Assembly (NCBI GenBank): GCA_937916345.1
Contig: CALFUE010000020.1
Coordinates: forward strand, 1 to 30,041
Direction of reading: 5' to 3'
Length of the DNA stretch: 30,041 nucleotides
From: an uncultured bacterium
GTDB taxonomy: Bacteria; Bacillota; Clostridia; Lachnospirales; Lachnospiraceae
How positions within the stretch are numbered: the first letter of the stretch is position 1; each line of letters begins with the position of its first letter. A program made the position numbers and the translations under genes. Positions 1-6,946 of the stretch are shown in pieces. The notes beneath the pieces were generated by a model. The model did no database searches. It had not been told where the DNA came from and worked only from the letters and a program-made list of their open reading frames with translations.

Positions 1-28
1 CTTTCCCTACACGACGCTCTTCCGATCT
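1..28 (+). other. Illumina TruSeq adapter sequence at contig end
   Basis: The first 28 bases are identical to the 3' part of the Illumina TruSeq universal adapter (ending in GCTCTTCCGATCT). They are library sequence left on the contig end and should be trimmed. Genomic sequence begins at about base 29, so nothing should be inferred from these bases. The nuclease stop codon at 53-55 lies outside the adapter. Confidence 0.97.
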
Positions 29-52
29 TACATGAGTGTGTCTGCTCCTGCC

Positions 53-844
53 CTACTCCTGCCGGCTTTCTCCGGTCCGGTAGTCGATCTCTATCCCGGG
101 CTGGACATTGTAGACAAAAACATGATAGGAAATACTCCCGCCCTCGTCAGCCACGCTGTATGCCTCCATCTCCACGCCTCTTGCCACCAGCTCCTCATCC
201 TTGAAATAAGGGCTCACACGATATAACACTCCATCTGTCTCATAGTCGTCCATATACCTGAGCACCATTAACTCATATTCCTGCATGGTCACCGCGTTGA
301 AATATCTGGTACCAGTGATAAGATTCTTCGGATTGGCGTTTTCGCCTGTCATAGCGTAGGCCAGAAGGTGTGACCTGTTGTAGAGATAATCATCGCCCAT
401 CAGTTCCTCGAAATGATAAGTGTGCCAGCCGCTGGGGTGAACATTCCTGATATTCTCCCTCTCCCCCCCGGGTCTCATGTCATAGGTGAGATAAGCGTAG
501 GCAGTACCGCATCTCCCCAGATCGTCGAGCTCGGAAAAGTGCATGCCAGTGATATTTGACACATCATATTCATTAAACAGAGGAACATTTCCGTTGAGCT
601 CGATCACATCCGTCCCGCTGTAGTCCGGGATGGACGAGGGATCCGAATCCACTATGGAGATGGAATAATTCTCATAATCCGCCCCGGAATCATACGAAGG
701 ATCCATCTCTAAATCTACAGGATAGTCATCATTTAAGACTTCCTGGAAATCTCTCGCGATGGATTCCGATATAATACTGCACCCTGTAAAAACACCCGCT
801 CCAAGGAGCAGGCAAATCATAAAAATCAATCTTTTTTTATTCAT
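53..844 (-). CDS. Lipoprotein DNA/RNA non-specific endonuclease (EndA/NucA-like)
   Basis: The predicted 263-residue protein is a secreted, membrane-anchored nuclease. The N-terminus is a lipoprotein signal: a Lys/Arg start, a hydrophobic stretch to about residue 20, and a lipobox FTGC with Cys22. After an acidic linker the nuclease domain spans about residues 100-235. It carries NRSHLLAY followed by NLITGTRYFN, the pattern of the beta-beta-alpha metal family (DRGH-type in EndA), in which the His is the general base and the later Asn binds the metal ion. Asp-Arg-Gly-His appears here as Asn-Arg-Ser-His, a variant known in Gram-positive DNA-entry nucleases. It follows rlmH by 12 bases and is probably the last gene of that operon. 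Roles could be DNA uptake, nutrient scavenging or biofilm DNA turnover; the sequence does not decide between them. Confidence 0.85.
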   Translation of the reverse strand: MNKKRLIFMICLLLGAGVFTGCSIISESIARDFQEVLNDDYPVDLEMDPSYDSGADYENYSISIVDSDPSSIPDYSGTDVIELNGNVPLFNEYDVSNITGMHFSELDDLGRCGTAYAYLTYDMRPGGERENIRNVHPSGWHTYHFEELMGDDYLYNRSHLLAYAMTGENANPKNLITGTRYFNAVTMQEYELMVLRYMDDYETDGVLYRVSPYFKDEELVARGVEMEAYSVADEGGSISYHVFVYNVQPGIEIDYRTGESRQE

Positions 845-856
845 ACAAAAACCTGT

Positions 857-1336
857 CTATTTATGGTAAGGCTCATGATTAATGATCCGGAAAGCTCTGT
901 AAATCTGTTCTAACAATATCACCCGCATCAGTTGATGGGGAAAAGTCATGTCTGAAAATGACAGCTTTTCATCCGCGATACTTAAGACCTCATCCGACAG
1001 CCCAATAGAGCCCCCTATCATAAAACAGATATCGGAAACGCCATCCACCATCAACTTTTCAAGATGTAAGGCAAAGTCTTCGGAGGAATATTTCTTCCCG
1101 TTTATGGTCAGAGCTATGACTCTCTCCCTCGGTTTTATCCTGGAGATTATCCTCTCACCCTCAAGCCGCTTCACTTTTATAGCCATTGCCTCCGATGAGC
1201 GTTCAGGGGCAGGCTCGTCCATTATCTCTACAATCTCAACAGAAGCGTAGGCCCCCAGTCTCTTCAGATATTCCGAGACAGTGTCCGTAAAATACCTCTC
1301 CTTTAATTTACCGACACATATAACACGGATATTCAC
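857..1336 (-). CDS. rlmH: 23S rRNA (pseudouridine(1915)-N(3))-methyltransferase RlmH
   Basis: At 159 residues this is full length for the RlmH (SPOUT) family, which methylates N3 of pseudouridine 1915 in 23S rRNA helix 69 using S-adenosylmethionine, acting on assembled 70S ribosomes. The deep trefoil-knot motifs are clear: the glycine-rich FMIGGSIGLS near residue 105, and the C-terminal stretch from SFSDMTFPHQLMRVILLEQIYRA to the family ending NHEPYHK. The start codon is GTG at 1336, only 2 bases after the stop of the upstream ATPase gene. There is no good Shine-Dalgarno sequence, so translation may depend on coupling. The protein is cytoplasmic. Confidence 0.97.
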   Translation of the reverse strand: MNIRVICVGKLKERYFTDTVSEYLKRLGAYASVEIVEIMDEPAPERSSEAMAIKVKRLEGERIISRIKPRERVIALTINGKKYSSEDFALHLEKLMVDGVSDICFMIGGSIGLSDEVLSIADEKLSFSDMTFPHQLMRVILLEQIYRAFRIINHEPYHK

Positions 1337-1338
1337 GA

Positions 1339-1758
1339 CTAATTTTTTAAGGTCTTTTTGAAAGTAAAGACATTGCTGCCATCTGCATATTCGTAAGACA
1401 GATCCTCCATGCTCTCCTTTACCATGTAGATACCAAGTCCTCCGATCTGTCTCTCATCGGCGGAAAGAGTGATATCAGGATCGGGCTTTGCCAAAGGATT
1501 GTAGGGCACGCCCTGATCTATGAAAGTAAAAGTCGCGACCATCGGATCTCCGCTGATATCCATCCGAAGCCACGCCCTGCCCGTGATCCCCTGTTCTTTA
1601 TATGCATAATGCGCGATATTGACATAAATCTCCTCTACAGCAATATCTATCTGCATCTGTGATTTCATAGGGCAGTCAACGCTCTCAAGCTCCGCATCTA
1701 CAAACATAAGTACCTTTGTAAGGTTCTCTACTGTCGCATCTATTTCTAATTCTTTCAT
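1339..1758 (-). CDS. RsbW/SpoIIAB-like ATP-binding protein (HATPase_c_2)
   Basis: This 139-residue protein is a stand-alone GHKL ATPase of the anti-sigma-factor/serine kinase group. Visible motifs are the N-box (EEIYVNIAHYAY, about residue 42), the G1 box (DQGVPYNP, about residue 83) and the G2 box (GGLGIYMVKESMEDLSYEY, about residues 107-125). No receiver, membrane or other domain is attached. Family members either sequester a sigma factor or phosphorylate a STAS-domain antagonist; no sigma factor or STAS gene is adjacent, so the partner is unknown. The start ATG at 1756-1758 has GGAGG five bases upstream. It is the first gene of the rlmH-nuclease operon, with a good promoter just upstream. 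Confidence 0.88.
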   Translation of the reverse strand: MKELEIDATVENLTKVLMFVDAELESVDCPMKSQMQIDIAVEEIYVNIAHYAYKEQGITGRAWLRMDISGDPMVATFTFIDQGVPYNPLAKPDPDITLSADERQIGGLGIYMVKESMEDLSYEYADGSNVFTFKKTLKN

Positions 1759-1782
1759 TTCACCCTCCTACAACGCATCAGT

Positions 1783-1811
1783 AGTATATCAGAAAATAAT
1801 ATGTTTTACAA
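1783..1811 (-). promoter_or_regulatory. Sigma-A promoter of the RsbW-like/rlmH/nuclease operon
   Basis: On the minus strand a -35 box TTGTAA (1806-1811) and a -10 box TATACT (1783-1788) are separated by 17 bases, with a TG one base before the -10 (extended -10). The -35 box overlaps the nadDE stop codon. The site was read by eye; start-site mapping would confirm it. Confidence 0.6.
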
Positions 1812-3134
1812 CATAATCTGCACAGGATTTATATATGGTATTGGTTTTAACTTGAAAATATTGTTCTTATGGAGCTCATCTATCTTTATTTTCAAAGCTT
1901 CGTCCCCTATTTCCCCCGTCCTGATATAATTGTCGAGAACAGAATATGTAAATCCGATATTGTCCTCATCGCTCTTTCCCGTGAGTCCGTCAGAGGGAGT
2001 TTTTTGAACCAGCTCATCAGGCAGACCCAGGAGCTTTCCCATAGCCTTTACTTCACCGACGGTGTATCCACCCAGGATCGCGAAATCCCCGGCCGCATCA
2101 CCGTATCTGGTGGAGTAACCGATATAGTCCTCAGAGAGATTACAGGTGTTTATCACACGCCCGTTATTGCTCTGTGAAACCGCATAGAGAGTGCTCATCC
2201 GTATCCGCGGCGGAAGGTTGATACGCGTCTGAGCCGTTATGTTTATCCCCGCCTCCTCCATGGCGCGATAAACCGCGTCCACAGAATCCTTAATATTAAT
2301 CTCGAAGCTTTTGATACCGAGGGTCTTACACAGTAAAACCGCCGAATCAATATCCGGCTGGACTCCGTTTGGCATGCGTACTCCTATCACACGCTCTATC
2401 CCCAAAGCCCTGACACAAAAAGCCGCAGACACACTGGAATCCTTTCCTCCGGAGATACCAATAACAGCATTGCAGCCCGAGCCGTTCTCATCAAACCATT
2501 TTCTTATCTCTTCTGTCACATGCGTTAAATTTTTTTCAGCGTCAAAATTATATTCCATTTTTCTCCTCAGATAACGATAGACATTTTCCGGTGCTTTTTC
2601 TCTCACCTCTGAAAAGATCCCCGCTCCCGCAGCCTCCCTCAAGGCCGTGGAGGATATCCCGTCAAGGCTGATGTCCACAGACTCATAGTCAAAGTTCTCA
2701 GGTATGTCTCGGTTCTCCCTCGATAGGATAACAAAGTGATTATCGGCGATAAGCTCTCTCCCTCTGTGCCAGGTTACCACCTCGCCGGGCTTCTCATCTC
2801 CCATCACTATGCTCACTCGCTCATATTTTTTCTTGAACCAGGATACAGTATCGATGGTATATCCATATGCCCCCGCCTCTCCGGTGCACTCACAGTCAGA
2901 GACAAAGATCCCCGGAATATCCCCAACGGCTTCCCGCAAAAGGGAGAGCCTCACCTCAGCTCCAAGTATATCATTTTTTTCATAGCCCTTCCAACCGCTG
3001 ATATAGCTGTCCTTTGAAGGGATCAATATCACATCCCTGTCGGGAAAGCGCGCCGCAAGCTCTGCCGCCGCTCTCACATGAGAGACGGTAGGCGGATTGA
3101 ATGCCCCGAAAAAAAGCAAGGCTTCACCTTTCAT
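1806..3134 (-). CDS. nadE: Fused NadD-like adenylyltransferase and ammonia-type NAD synthase
   Basis: This 442-residue protein has two NAD-biosynthesis domains. Residues 1 to about 190 form a nucleotidyltransferase of the NadD type (nicotinate mononucleotide to deamido-NAD): it begins FFGAFNPPTVSH, where TVSH replaces the usual HxGH, and ends with the typical ISSTALR motif. Residues from about 200 form NadE: the PP-loop SGGKDSS, then TCNLSEDYIGYSTRYGD and PSDGLTGKSDEDNIGF, which match the NAD synthase substrate- and ATP-binding motifs. There is no glutaminase domain, so the ammonia-dependent form is expected. The start overlaps the end of pncB by 11 bases and has GGAG nine bases upstream, so the two genes are co-translated. 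Together they run nicotinate to NAD. Activity of the N-terminal domain is inferred, not shown. Confidence 0.88.
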   Translation of the reverse strand: MKGEALLFFGAFNPPTVSHVRAAAELAARFPDRDVILIPSKDSYISGWKGYEKNDILGAEVRLSLLREAVGDIPGIFVSDCECTGEAGAYGYTIDTVSWFKKKYERVSIVMGDEKPGEVVTWHRGRELIADNHFVILSRENRDIPENFDYESVDISLDGISSTALREAAGAGIFSEVREKAPENVYRYLRRKMEYNFDAEKNLTHVTEEIRKWFDENGSGCNAVIGISGGKDSSVSAAFCVRALGIERVIGVRMPNGVQPDIDSAVLLCKTLGIKSFEINIKDSVDAVYRAMEEAGINITAQTRINLPPRIRMSTLYAVSQSNNGRVINTCNLSEDYIGYSTRYGDAAGDFAILGGYTVGEVKAMGKLLGLPDELVQKTPSDGLTGKSDEDNIGFTYSVLDNYIRTGEIGDEALKIKIDELHKNNIFKLKPIPYINPVQIML

Positions 3135-4326
3135 GCTTCATTCTCCACTCGATGCAGCGTCTAAGATAATCCACATACTCCGGATTTTTGCACATACCTT
3201 TTCCGGCGACATCAGAGAGCTTGGCCACATCCATACCGTTGGCGGCGGTGGTTTTTATCACGATGTTCAGTGGATCCTGTGAGGTGTCATTGGCAATGTA
3301 GGTACCGATACCGAAGGCCACTCTCGACTTGTCCTCAAAATATCTTCTGATAGCATCAGCCCTCTCAAAATCCAGGCTGTCACTGAAAAGCAGCGTCTTG
3401 CTCTTCGGGTCGATGCCGAGCATGGTATAGTGGGCAATCATCCTTTCACCCCAGGAAATGGGATCTCCTGAATCATGTCGTACACCGGAAAACAGGGTTG
3501 CATAAGTCAACTGGAAATCTCTGAGAAAACAGTCGGTGGTTATGGTATCCGTCAGGGCGATACCGTTTAATATGCCGTATTCCCTAACCCAGGCATCCAG
3601 GGCATACCAGTTCGAGTAAGCCGGATTATGCTTGTGATTGCCCTGTCCCACGCACATGATCCACTCATGAGCCATAGTCCCCACCGGCGTAACTGAATAT
3701 TTCTTTGCGAGATAAACATTTGATGTCCCGAGGAATTTTGACGCTCCCAGATCCTCCTCTGCCAACCTCTTTACAGCCAGATCCTCGGCTTCCGCAGAGA
3801 GCCGCCTCCTCAGACCGAACTCGCTGAAGCTCGCGATATTATATTTTCCGGAGGACAGCCAACCGATCTTTTCCTCCAGCTTTTCCCCGAAATCCTTCAT
3901 CATGACGTCATAATCATAGCGCATCCTGAAGAACACTTCGTTTATAATGGCAAGCACGGGCACCTCGTACATGGAGGTATTCAGCCAGTTGCCCTTCATC
4001 TCAACAACCAGCCCTTTCTCACCGTCTTTTCTGATCTCGAAATCCTCAAATCTGGGCTTCCAAAGCCTGAGAAAATCCACATAGGATCCCTTTATCCAGG
4101 TGACAGAATCGAGATAATCCAGTTCTTCCTCTGTAAATGTCAGCTCACAGTAGAGCTTTATCTGCCTGACGATCTCATCCACCATCCCGGGCGTAAAAAA
4201 AACATCTTCATTTCTGCACTTAAAGCTCCAGGTAGTCTTGTAATCACTGAACTGATGGTACATGGCCTGCCCCATGGAGAACTTGTACATGTCATTTTCA
4301 AGGAGTGAATTTATAATCCTGTCCAT
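3124..4326 (-). CDS. pncB: Nicotinate phosphoribosyltransferase
   Basis: The 400-residue protein makes nicotinate mononucleotide from nicotinate and PRPP with ATP hydrolysis, the first step of the Preiss-Handler salvage route. The N-terminal LLENDMYKFSMGQAM, the central VGTMAHEWIM and the HDSGDPISWGERM motif in the phosphate-binding region are typical of the family. The open frame extends upstream to 4401, but the family start is the ATG at 4324-4326, which has AAGGAAG at proper spacing; the upstream 25 residues would be coded by a repeat element. The gene overlaps nadDE by 11 bases. No clear promoter was seen: the 5' region is filled by the palindromic repeat block. Confidence 0.95.
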   Translation of the reverse strand: MDRIINSLLENDMYKFSMGQAMYHQFSDYKTTWSFKCRNEDVFFTPGMVDEIVRQIKLYCELTFTEEELDYLDSVTWIKGSYVDFLRLWKPRFEDFEIRKDGEKGLVVEMKGNWLNTSMYEVPVLAIINEVFFRMRYDYDVMMKDFGEKLEEKIGWLSSGKYNIASFSEFGLRRRLSAEAEDLAVKRLAEEDLGASKFLGTSNVYLAKKYSVTPVGTMAHEWIMCVGQGNHKHNPAYSNWYALDAWVREYGILNGIALTDTITTDCFLRDFQLTYATLFSGVRHDSGDPISWGERMIAHYTMLGIDPKSKTLLFSDSLDFERADAIRRYFEDKSRVAFGIGTYIANDTSQDPLNIVIKTTAANGMDVAKLSDVAGKGMCKNPEYVDYLRRCIEWRMKHER

Positions 4327-4351
4327 TTTGTTTTCTTCCTTTTTTAGATTT

Positions 4352-4580
4352 AATGATATGATATCAGGGTCAAAAGTCTCTCCCCCACTTCGTGCTTGCA
4401 CGAAAGTGGGGGAGAGACTTTATGACCCGCCCCACATGGAGCACGAAGTGGGGCGTAAGGCCCACGAGAGTGCGGAATGTGGGAGGAGTGTGGGAGCACG
4501 AAGTGCGAAACACTCCGGATATCAGGTTTTGACCTTGACATCATGATATGATAAGGGTCAAAAGTCTTTTTACCCTGACT
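4352..4580. repeat. Mosaic palindromic repeat block (three nested hairpins between two GGGTCAAAAGTC copies)
   Basis: Two direct copies of ATATGAT(ATC)AGGGTCAAAAGTC lie at about 4355-4378 and 4545-4566. An inverted copy of the core (TTTTGACC) is at 4528-4534. Between them are three hairpins: a 62-base hairpin at 4367-4428 with about 28 paired bases per arm and a two-base loop, a 7-bp stem at 4429-4454, and a 7-bp stem at 4485-4516 enclosing GCAC-GAA-GTGC. The 10-mer GCACGAAGTG or its complement occurs three times (4386-4395, 4441-4450, 4496-4505). No transposase is present, so this resembles a MITE- or REP-type non-coding element. The open frames across it are low-complexity artefacts. It fills most of the gene-free stretch 4327-4653. 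Confidence 0.75.
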
Positions 4581-4606
4581 ATGATGCGCAGCACACACGT
4601 TTCATG

Positions 4607-4650
4607 AAAAAAGCAAAAAGACCACAGGCGAAGCCTTGCCTGCGGTCTTT
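4607..4650 (-). terminator. Rho-independent terminator of the Lys-rich protein gene
   Basis: On the minus strand a 13-base stem (AAAGACCGCAGGC paired with GCCTGTGGTCTTT, one G-U pair) with an 8-base loop begins 3 bases after the stop codon. It is followed by TTTTTGCTTTTTTC. Confidence 0.9.
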
Positions 4651-4653
4651 GGA

Positions 4654-5124
4654 TTAAAATTCTATGTAGCTGCCATCAGGAACCCCATCGGCCACATAAT
4701 ATGCCCTTCTCTCTTCGAGCTTGATGTAAATCTTTATCTCACCCTTACCCTTCTTTGCTTTAACCGATCCGCGAACACTGTCTGTGATATCGCTGAGCTT
4801 GAAGTCGGCACCTTTGTCCTGAAGCACGATCTCCTGCTTATATCCCTTTGAAACCGTCTCTTTCTTTGCAGCTTCTTTCTTTGAGCGAGTTTTATTCTTT
4901 GCGGGAGCCTCCTTCTTTACGGTTTCCATCTTTGCGGGAGCTTCCTTCTTTAGCGTCTCTTTCTTTGAGGCTGCCTTTGTTGCCTCACTCTTCTTTGCAG
5001 GTGCCTTCACCGGCTCATCTGCCGATAAAAGCTGCTCATCAACGATCTCCCTTTTTTCCAGGGGTGACATTTTCTTCAATTCCCGGGTCGTCACAGGCTC
5101 TTTTAAAGATCTTCTGTTGCTCAT
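4654..5124 (-). CDS. Lys/Ala-rich repeat protein with C-terminal DUF6465-like domain
   Basis: This 156-residue protein has a short polar N-terminus and a middle region (about residues 40-100) of repeats built on KKEAPAK/KKETVK. A compact C-terminal domain of about 55 residues (from YKQEIVLQDKG to the end) carries IKIYIKLEERRAYYVADG. From memory this domain resembles the DUF6465 family found in Lachnospiraceae; that name needs a domain search. The positively charged tract recalls histone H1-like and other nucleic-acid- or surface-binding tails, but the function is unknown. An in-frame TTG at 5223 would add 33 residues. The ATG at 5124 is preferred because TAGAGGAG lies 8 bases upstream and the extension overlaps a long inverted repeat. 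The gene is monocistronic, with its own promoter, long leader and terminator. Confidence 0.75.
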   Translation of the reverse strand: MSNRRSLKEPVTTRELKKMSPLEKREIVDEQLLSADEPVKAPAKKSEATKAASKKETLKKEAPAKMETVKKEAPAKNKTRSKKEAAKKETVSKGYKQEIVLQDKGADFKLSDITDSVRGSVKAKKGKGEIKIYIKLEERRAYYVADGVPDGSYIEF

Positions 5125-5362
5125 CTTTCTTTCTCCTCTATTATTGACGGTTTTTCCGCCAAACTTTACTATCCTGTTTGATGTTTTCCCTGCCTCATTT
5201 TCATCAGTTGCATGCACCGTCAATAATCAGGGACTTACAGAGACGCTTTCCTCTACTTGGCTCCTCTAATAATGTCAGTTTATTATCTGACTCTCCATCT
5301 TTGCTCCCGTACGATACTAGGAGCTTTTAACAAGTTAAAACAAATCGAAATAATTCGTAACA
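5125..5362 (-). promoter_or_regulatory. Long structured 5' leader, candidate cis-regulatory RNA
   Basis: About 240 bases separate the predicted transcription start from the ATG at 5124. In order on the RNA, hairpins are visible at 5325-5340 (TTTTAAC-tt-GTTAAAA), 5303-5324 (GCTCC...GGAGC with inner GTA/TAC), 5274-5291 (GTCAG...CTGAC) and a long-range 11-bp perfect pair (TTATTGACGGT with ACCGTCAATAA, 5141-5151 and 5216-5226). The last closes immediately before the ribosome binding site AGAGGAG. A second AGAGGAG occurs at about 5260-5266. No known riboswitch class was recognised. The stretch holds no convincing gene. Confidence 0.5.
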
Positions 5363-5368
5363 AGTGAA

Positions 5369-5397
5369 ATTATACTATTAGAGTATTTAAAATTCAA
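5369..5397 (-). promoter_or_regulatory. Sigma-A promoter of the Lys-rich protein gene
   Basis: A -35 box TTGAAT (5392-5397) and a perfect -10 box TATAAT (5369-5374) are separated by 17 bases on the minus strand. The -35 lies directly after the stop codon of the polyphosphate:AMP phosphotransferase gene, and no terminator was seen between them. Confidence 0.75.
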
Positions 5398-5398
5398 G

Positions 5399-6871
5399 TC
5401 ATTCTTTAAGCCTTTTCTCAATTTCCTCTATAACAACCTTTAATGCTTTTATACGCGCATAGTGCTTGTCGTTTGACTCAAGGATATGCCAGGGCGCATA
5501 GGTTGTGGAGGTCTTCTGTATCATCTCGTTAACAGCATCCTCATAGAGATCCCATTTCTCCCTGTTGCGCCAGTCCTCGTCGGTGATCTTCCACTGCTTC
5601 TCCGGAGTATTCTGGCGGTCCGTAAATCTGGCCAGCTGAGTATCCTTGTCTATCTGCACCCAGAATTTGATGACAGCTGCTCCCCAATCATAGAGCTCCT
5701 TCTCGAATTCGTTCATCTCATTATAAGCTCTCTGCCAATCGTTTTCGGAGCAAAAGCCCTCCAGTCTCTCAACCATGACACGGCCGTACCAGGTGCGGTC
5801 AAATACCGCTATGTGTCCGTCCTTGGGAAGCCTGTTCCAAAATCTCCACAGATAGTGTCTGTTCTTTTCTCTGGGCTCGGGAGACGCGATCGGATGTACC
5901 TCAAAGCCTCGCGGATCAAGGGCAGCCGTGACTCTCTTGATATTTCCGCCCTTTCCTGCCGCATCCCAACCCTCGTAAGCTATGATCACCGGCATACGCT
6001 TTAGATATATCCTGTTATGAAGATCTGCCAGATGAGCCTGCAGCTCCTTCAGCTGCTTCTCATAATCCTCATCCTTTATGGTCTTATTGAGCTTTATATC
6101 TTCCAGCTTCGGCATCTGCTTAAGCGGGAATGTATTCTGCAGCACAGCCGCTGCCCTGGCTGCATTCGAGAGCGCTATTTCAATATTTTTTACCAAAAGC
6201 TCTGTAACCTGCAGTTCAGCCCACTTCCTGTTCTTTGAATCCACGAAATACCAGGGAGCGATGAACTGATTGGTGGATTCAAGATACTCGTCATAGACAT
6301 CCACGCATTTCCTGTAATTCTCATTCTGCCACAGATCAAACTTGTCTACACGCCACTTTGTGCTGTTGTTGTCTCTCAGACCGGATAACCTCTTTTTCTG
6401 TTCCTTCTTTGAGATATTAAAGAAGAACTTTATCACCAGATATCCGTTGTCACTCAGCGTTCTCTCAAATCTCTTTATGGAGGTGAGCTGCCTCTTGTAT
6501 TCCGCTTCCTTAGTCTCGCCGAGCATATATTTTCTGGTGACCTCATCCATCCAGCTGCCGTCAAAGAAGGAGAATTTCCCTGCCTCCGGAATGCGTACGA
6601 AATATCTGTAGAGGAAGGGACGCCTGGTCTCATCCTCTGTGGGTTTTGATAATGTCTCAACCTTGTAGAACCTTGGGTCCAGATTCTTTATGACCTTTCC
6701 AAGGACACTACCCTTTCCGGCGCCTCCCCAGCCATCGAATATAACCAACACAGGGAGCTTTTTCTCCTTGATCGCCATCTGCAGATCACTCAGTTTCTCA
6801 CGCGCCGCTTTTAACCTGTCGGATATCTCCTCATCATCCGGCCTGTCTTCCTTCACCAGATCCTTCAACAT
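5399..6871 (-). CDS. Polyphosphate:AMP phosphotransferase (tandem PPK2 domains)
   Basis: The 490-residue cytoplasmic protein has two PPK2 domains, the class II architecture that phosphorylates AMP to ADP with polyphosphate. Domain 1 (about residues 10-240) has the Walker A DGWGGAGKGS at about 46-55 but a changed Walker B (FFDGSWMDEV). Domain 2 (about 255-488) has EGWDAAGKGG and the intact FDRTWYGRVMVERLEGF lid/Walker B region, so the C-terminal half is probably the catalytic one, as in the Pseudomonas PA3455 type. The start ATG at 6871 has a G-rich ribosome binding site (GGGGGGTG). The gene follows ppdK by 75 bases on the same strand with no clear promoter of its own, so the two are probably co-transcribed. 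It likely returns AMP made by PPDK to the adenylate pool. Confidence 0.92.
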   Translation of the reverse strand: MLKDLVKEDRPDDEEISDRLKAAREKLSDLQMAIKEKKLPVLVIFDGWGGAGKGSVLGKVIKNLDPRFYKVETLSKPTEDETRRPFLYRYFVRIPEAGKFSFFDGSWMDEVTRKYMLGETKEAEYKRQLTSIKRFERTLSDNGYLVIKFFFNISKKEQKKRLSGLRDNNSTKWRVDKFDLWQNENYRKCVDVYDEYLESTNQFIAPWYFVDSKNRKWAELQVTELLVKNIEIALSNAARAAAVLQNTFPLKQMPKLEDIKLNKTIKDEDYEKQLKELQAHLADLHNRIYLKRMPVIIAYEGWDAAGKGGNIKRVTAALDPRGFEVHPIASPEPREKNRHYLWRFWNRLPKDGHIAVFDRTWYGRVMVERLEGFCSENDWQRAYNEMNEFEKELYDWGAAVIKFWVQIDKDTQLARFTDRQNTPEKQWKITDEDWRNREKWDLYEDAVNEMIQKTSTTYAPWHILESNDKHYARIKALKVVIEEIEKRLKE

Positions 6872-6902
6872 AAGGTCACCCCCCTTTTATGATAATTATG
6901 AG

Positions 6903-6936
6903 CACAAAGGGGCTGCATTCCCGCAACCCCTTTGTG
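6903..6936. other. Intercistronic hairpin between ppdK and PPK2 gene
   Basis: A perfect 10-bp stem (CACAAAGGGG with CCCCTTTGTG) with a short further pairing and a small loop lies 10 bases after the ppdK stop. No T-run follows on either strand, so it is more likely an RNA-stabilising, processing or partial-termination hairpin than a full terminator. Confidence 0.6.
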
Positions 6937-6946
6937 ACATGATTAT

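Noticed and set aside
4350..4598. 82-codon open frame through the repeat block on the minus strand
   Set aside because: It is built from inverted-repeat DNA, gives low-complexity Ser/His/Pro-rich protein and has no ribosome binding site.
5125..5223. 33-residue N-terminal extension of the Lys-rich protein from TTG at 5223
   Set aside because: A much better ribosome binding site stands before the ATG at 5124, and the extension lies in a segment dominated by an inverted repeat.
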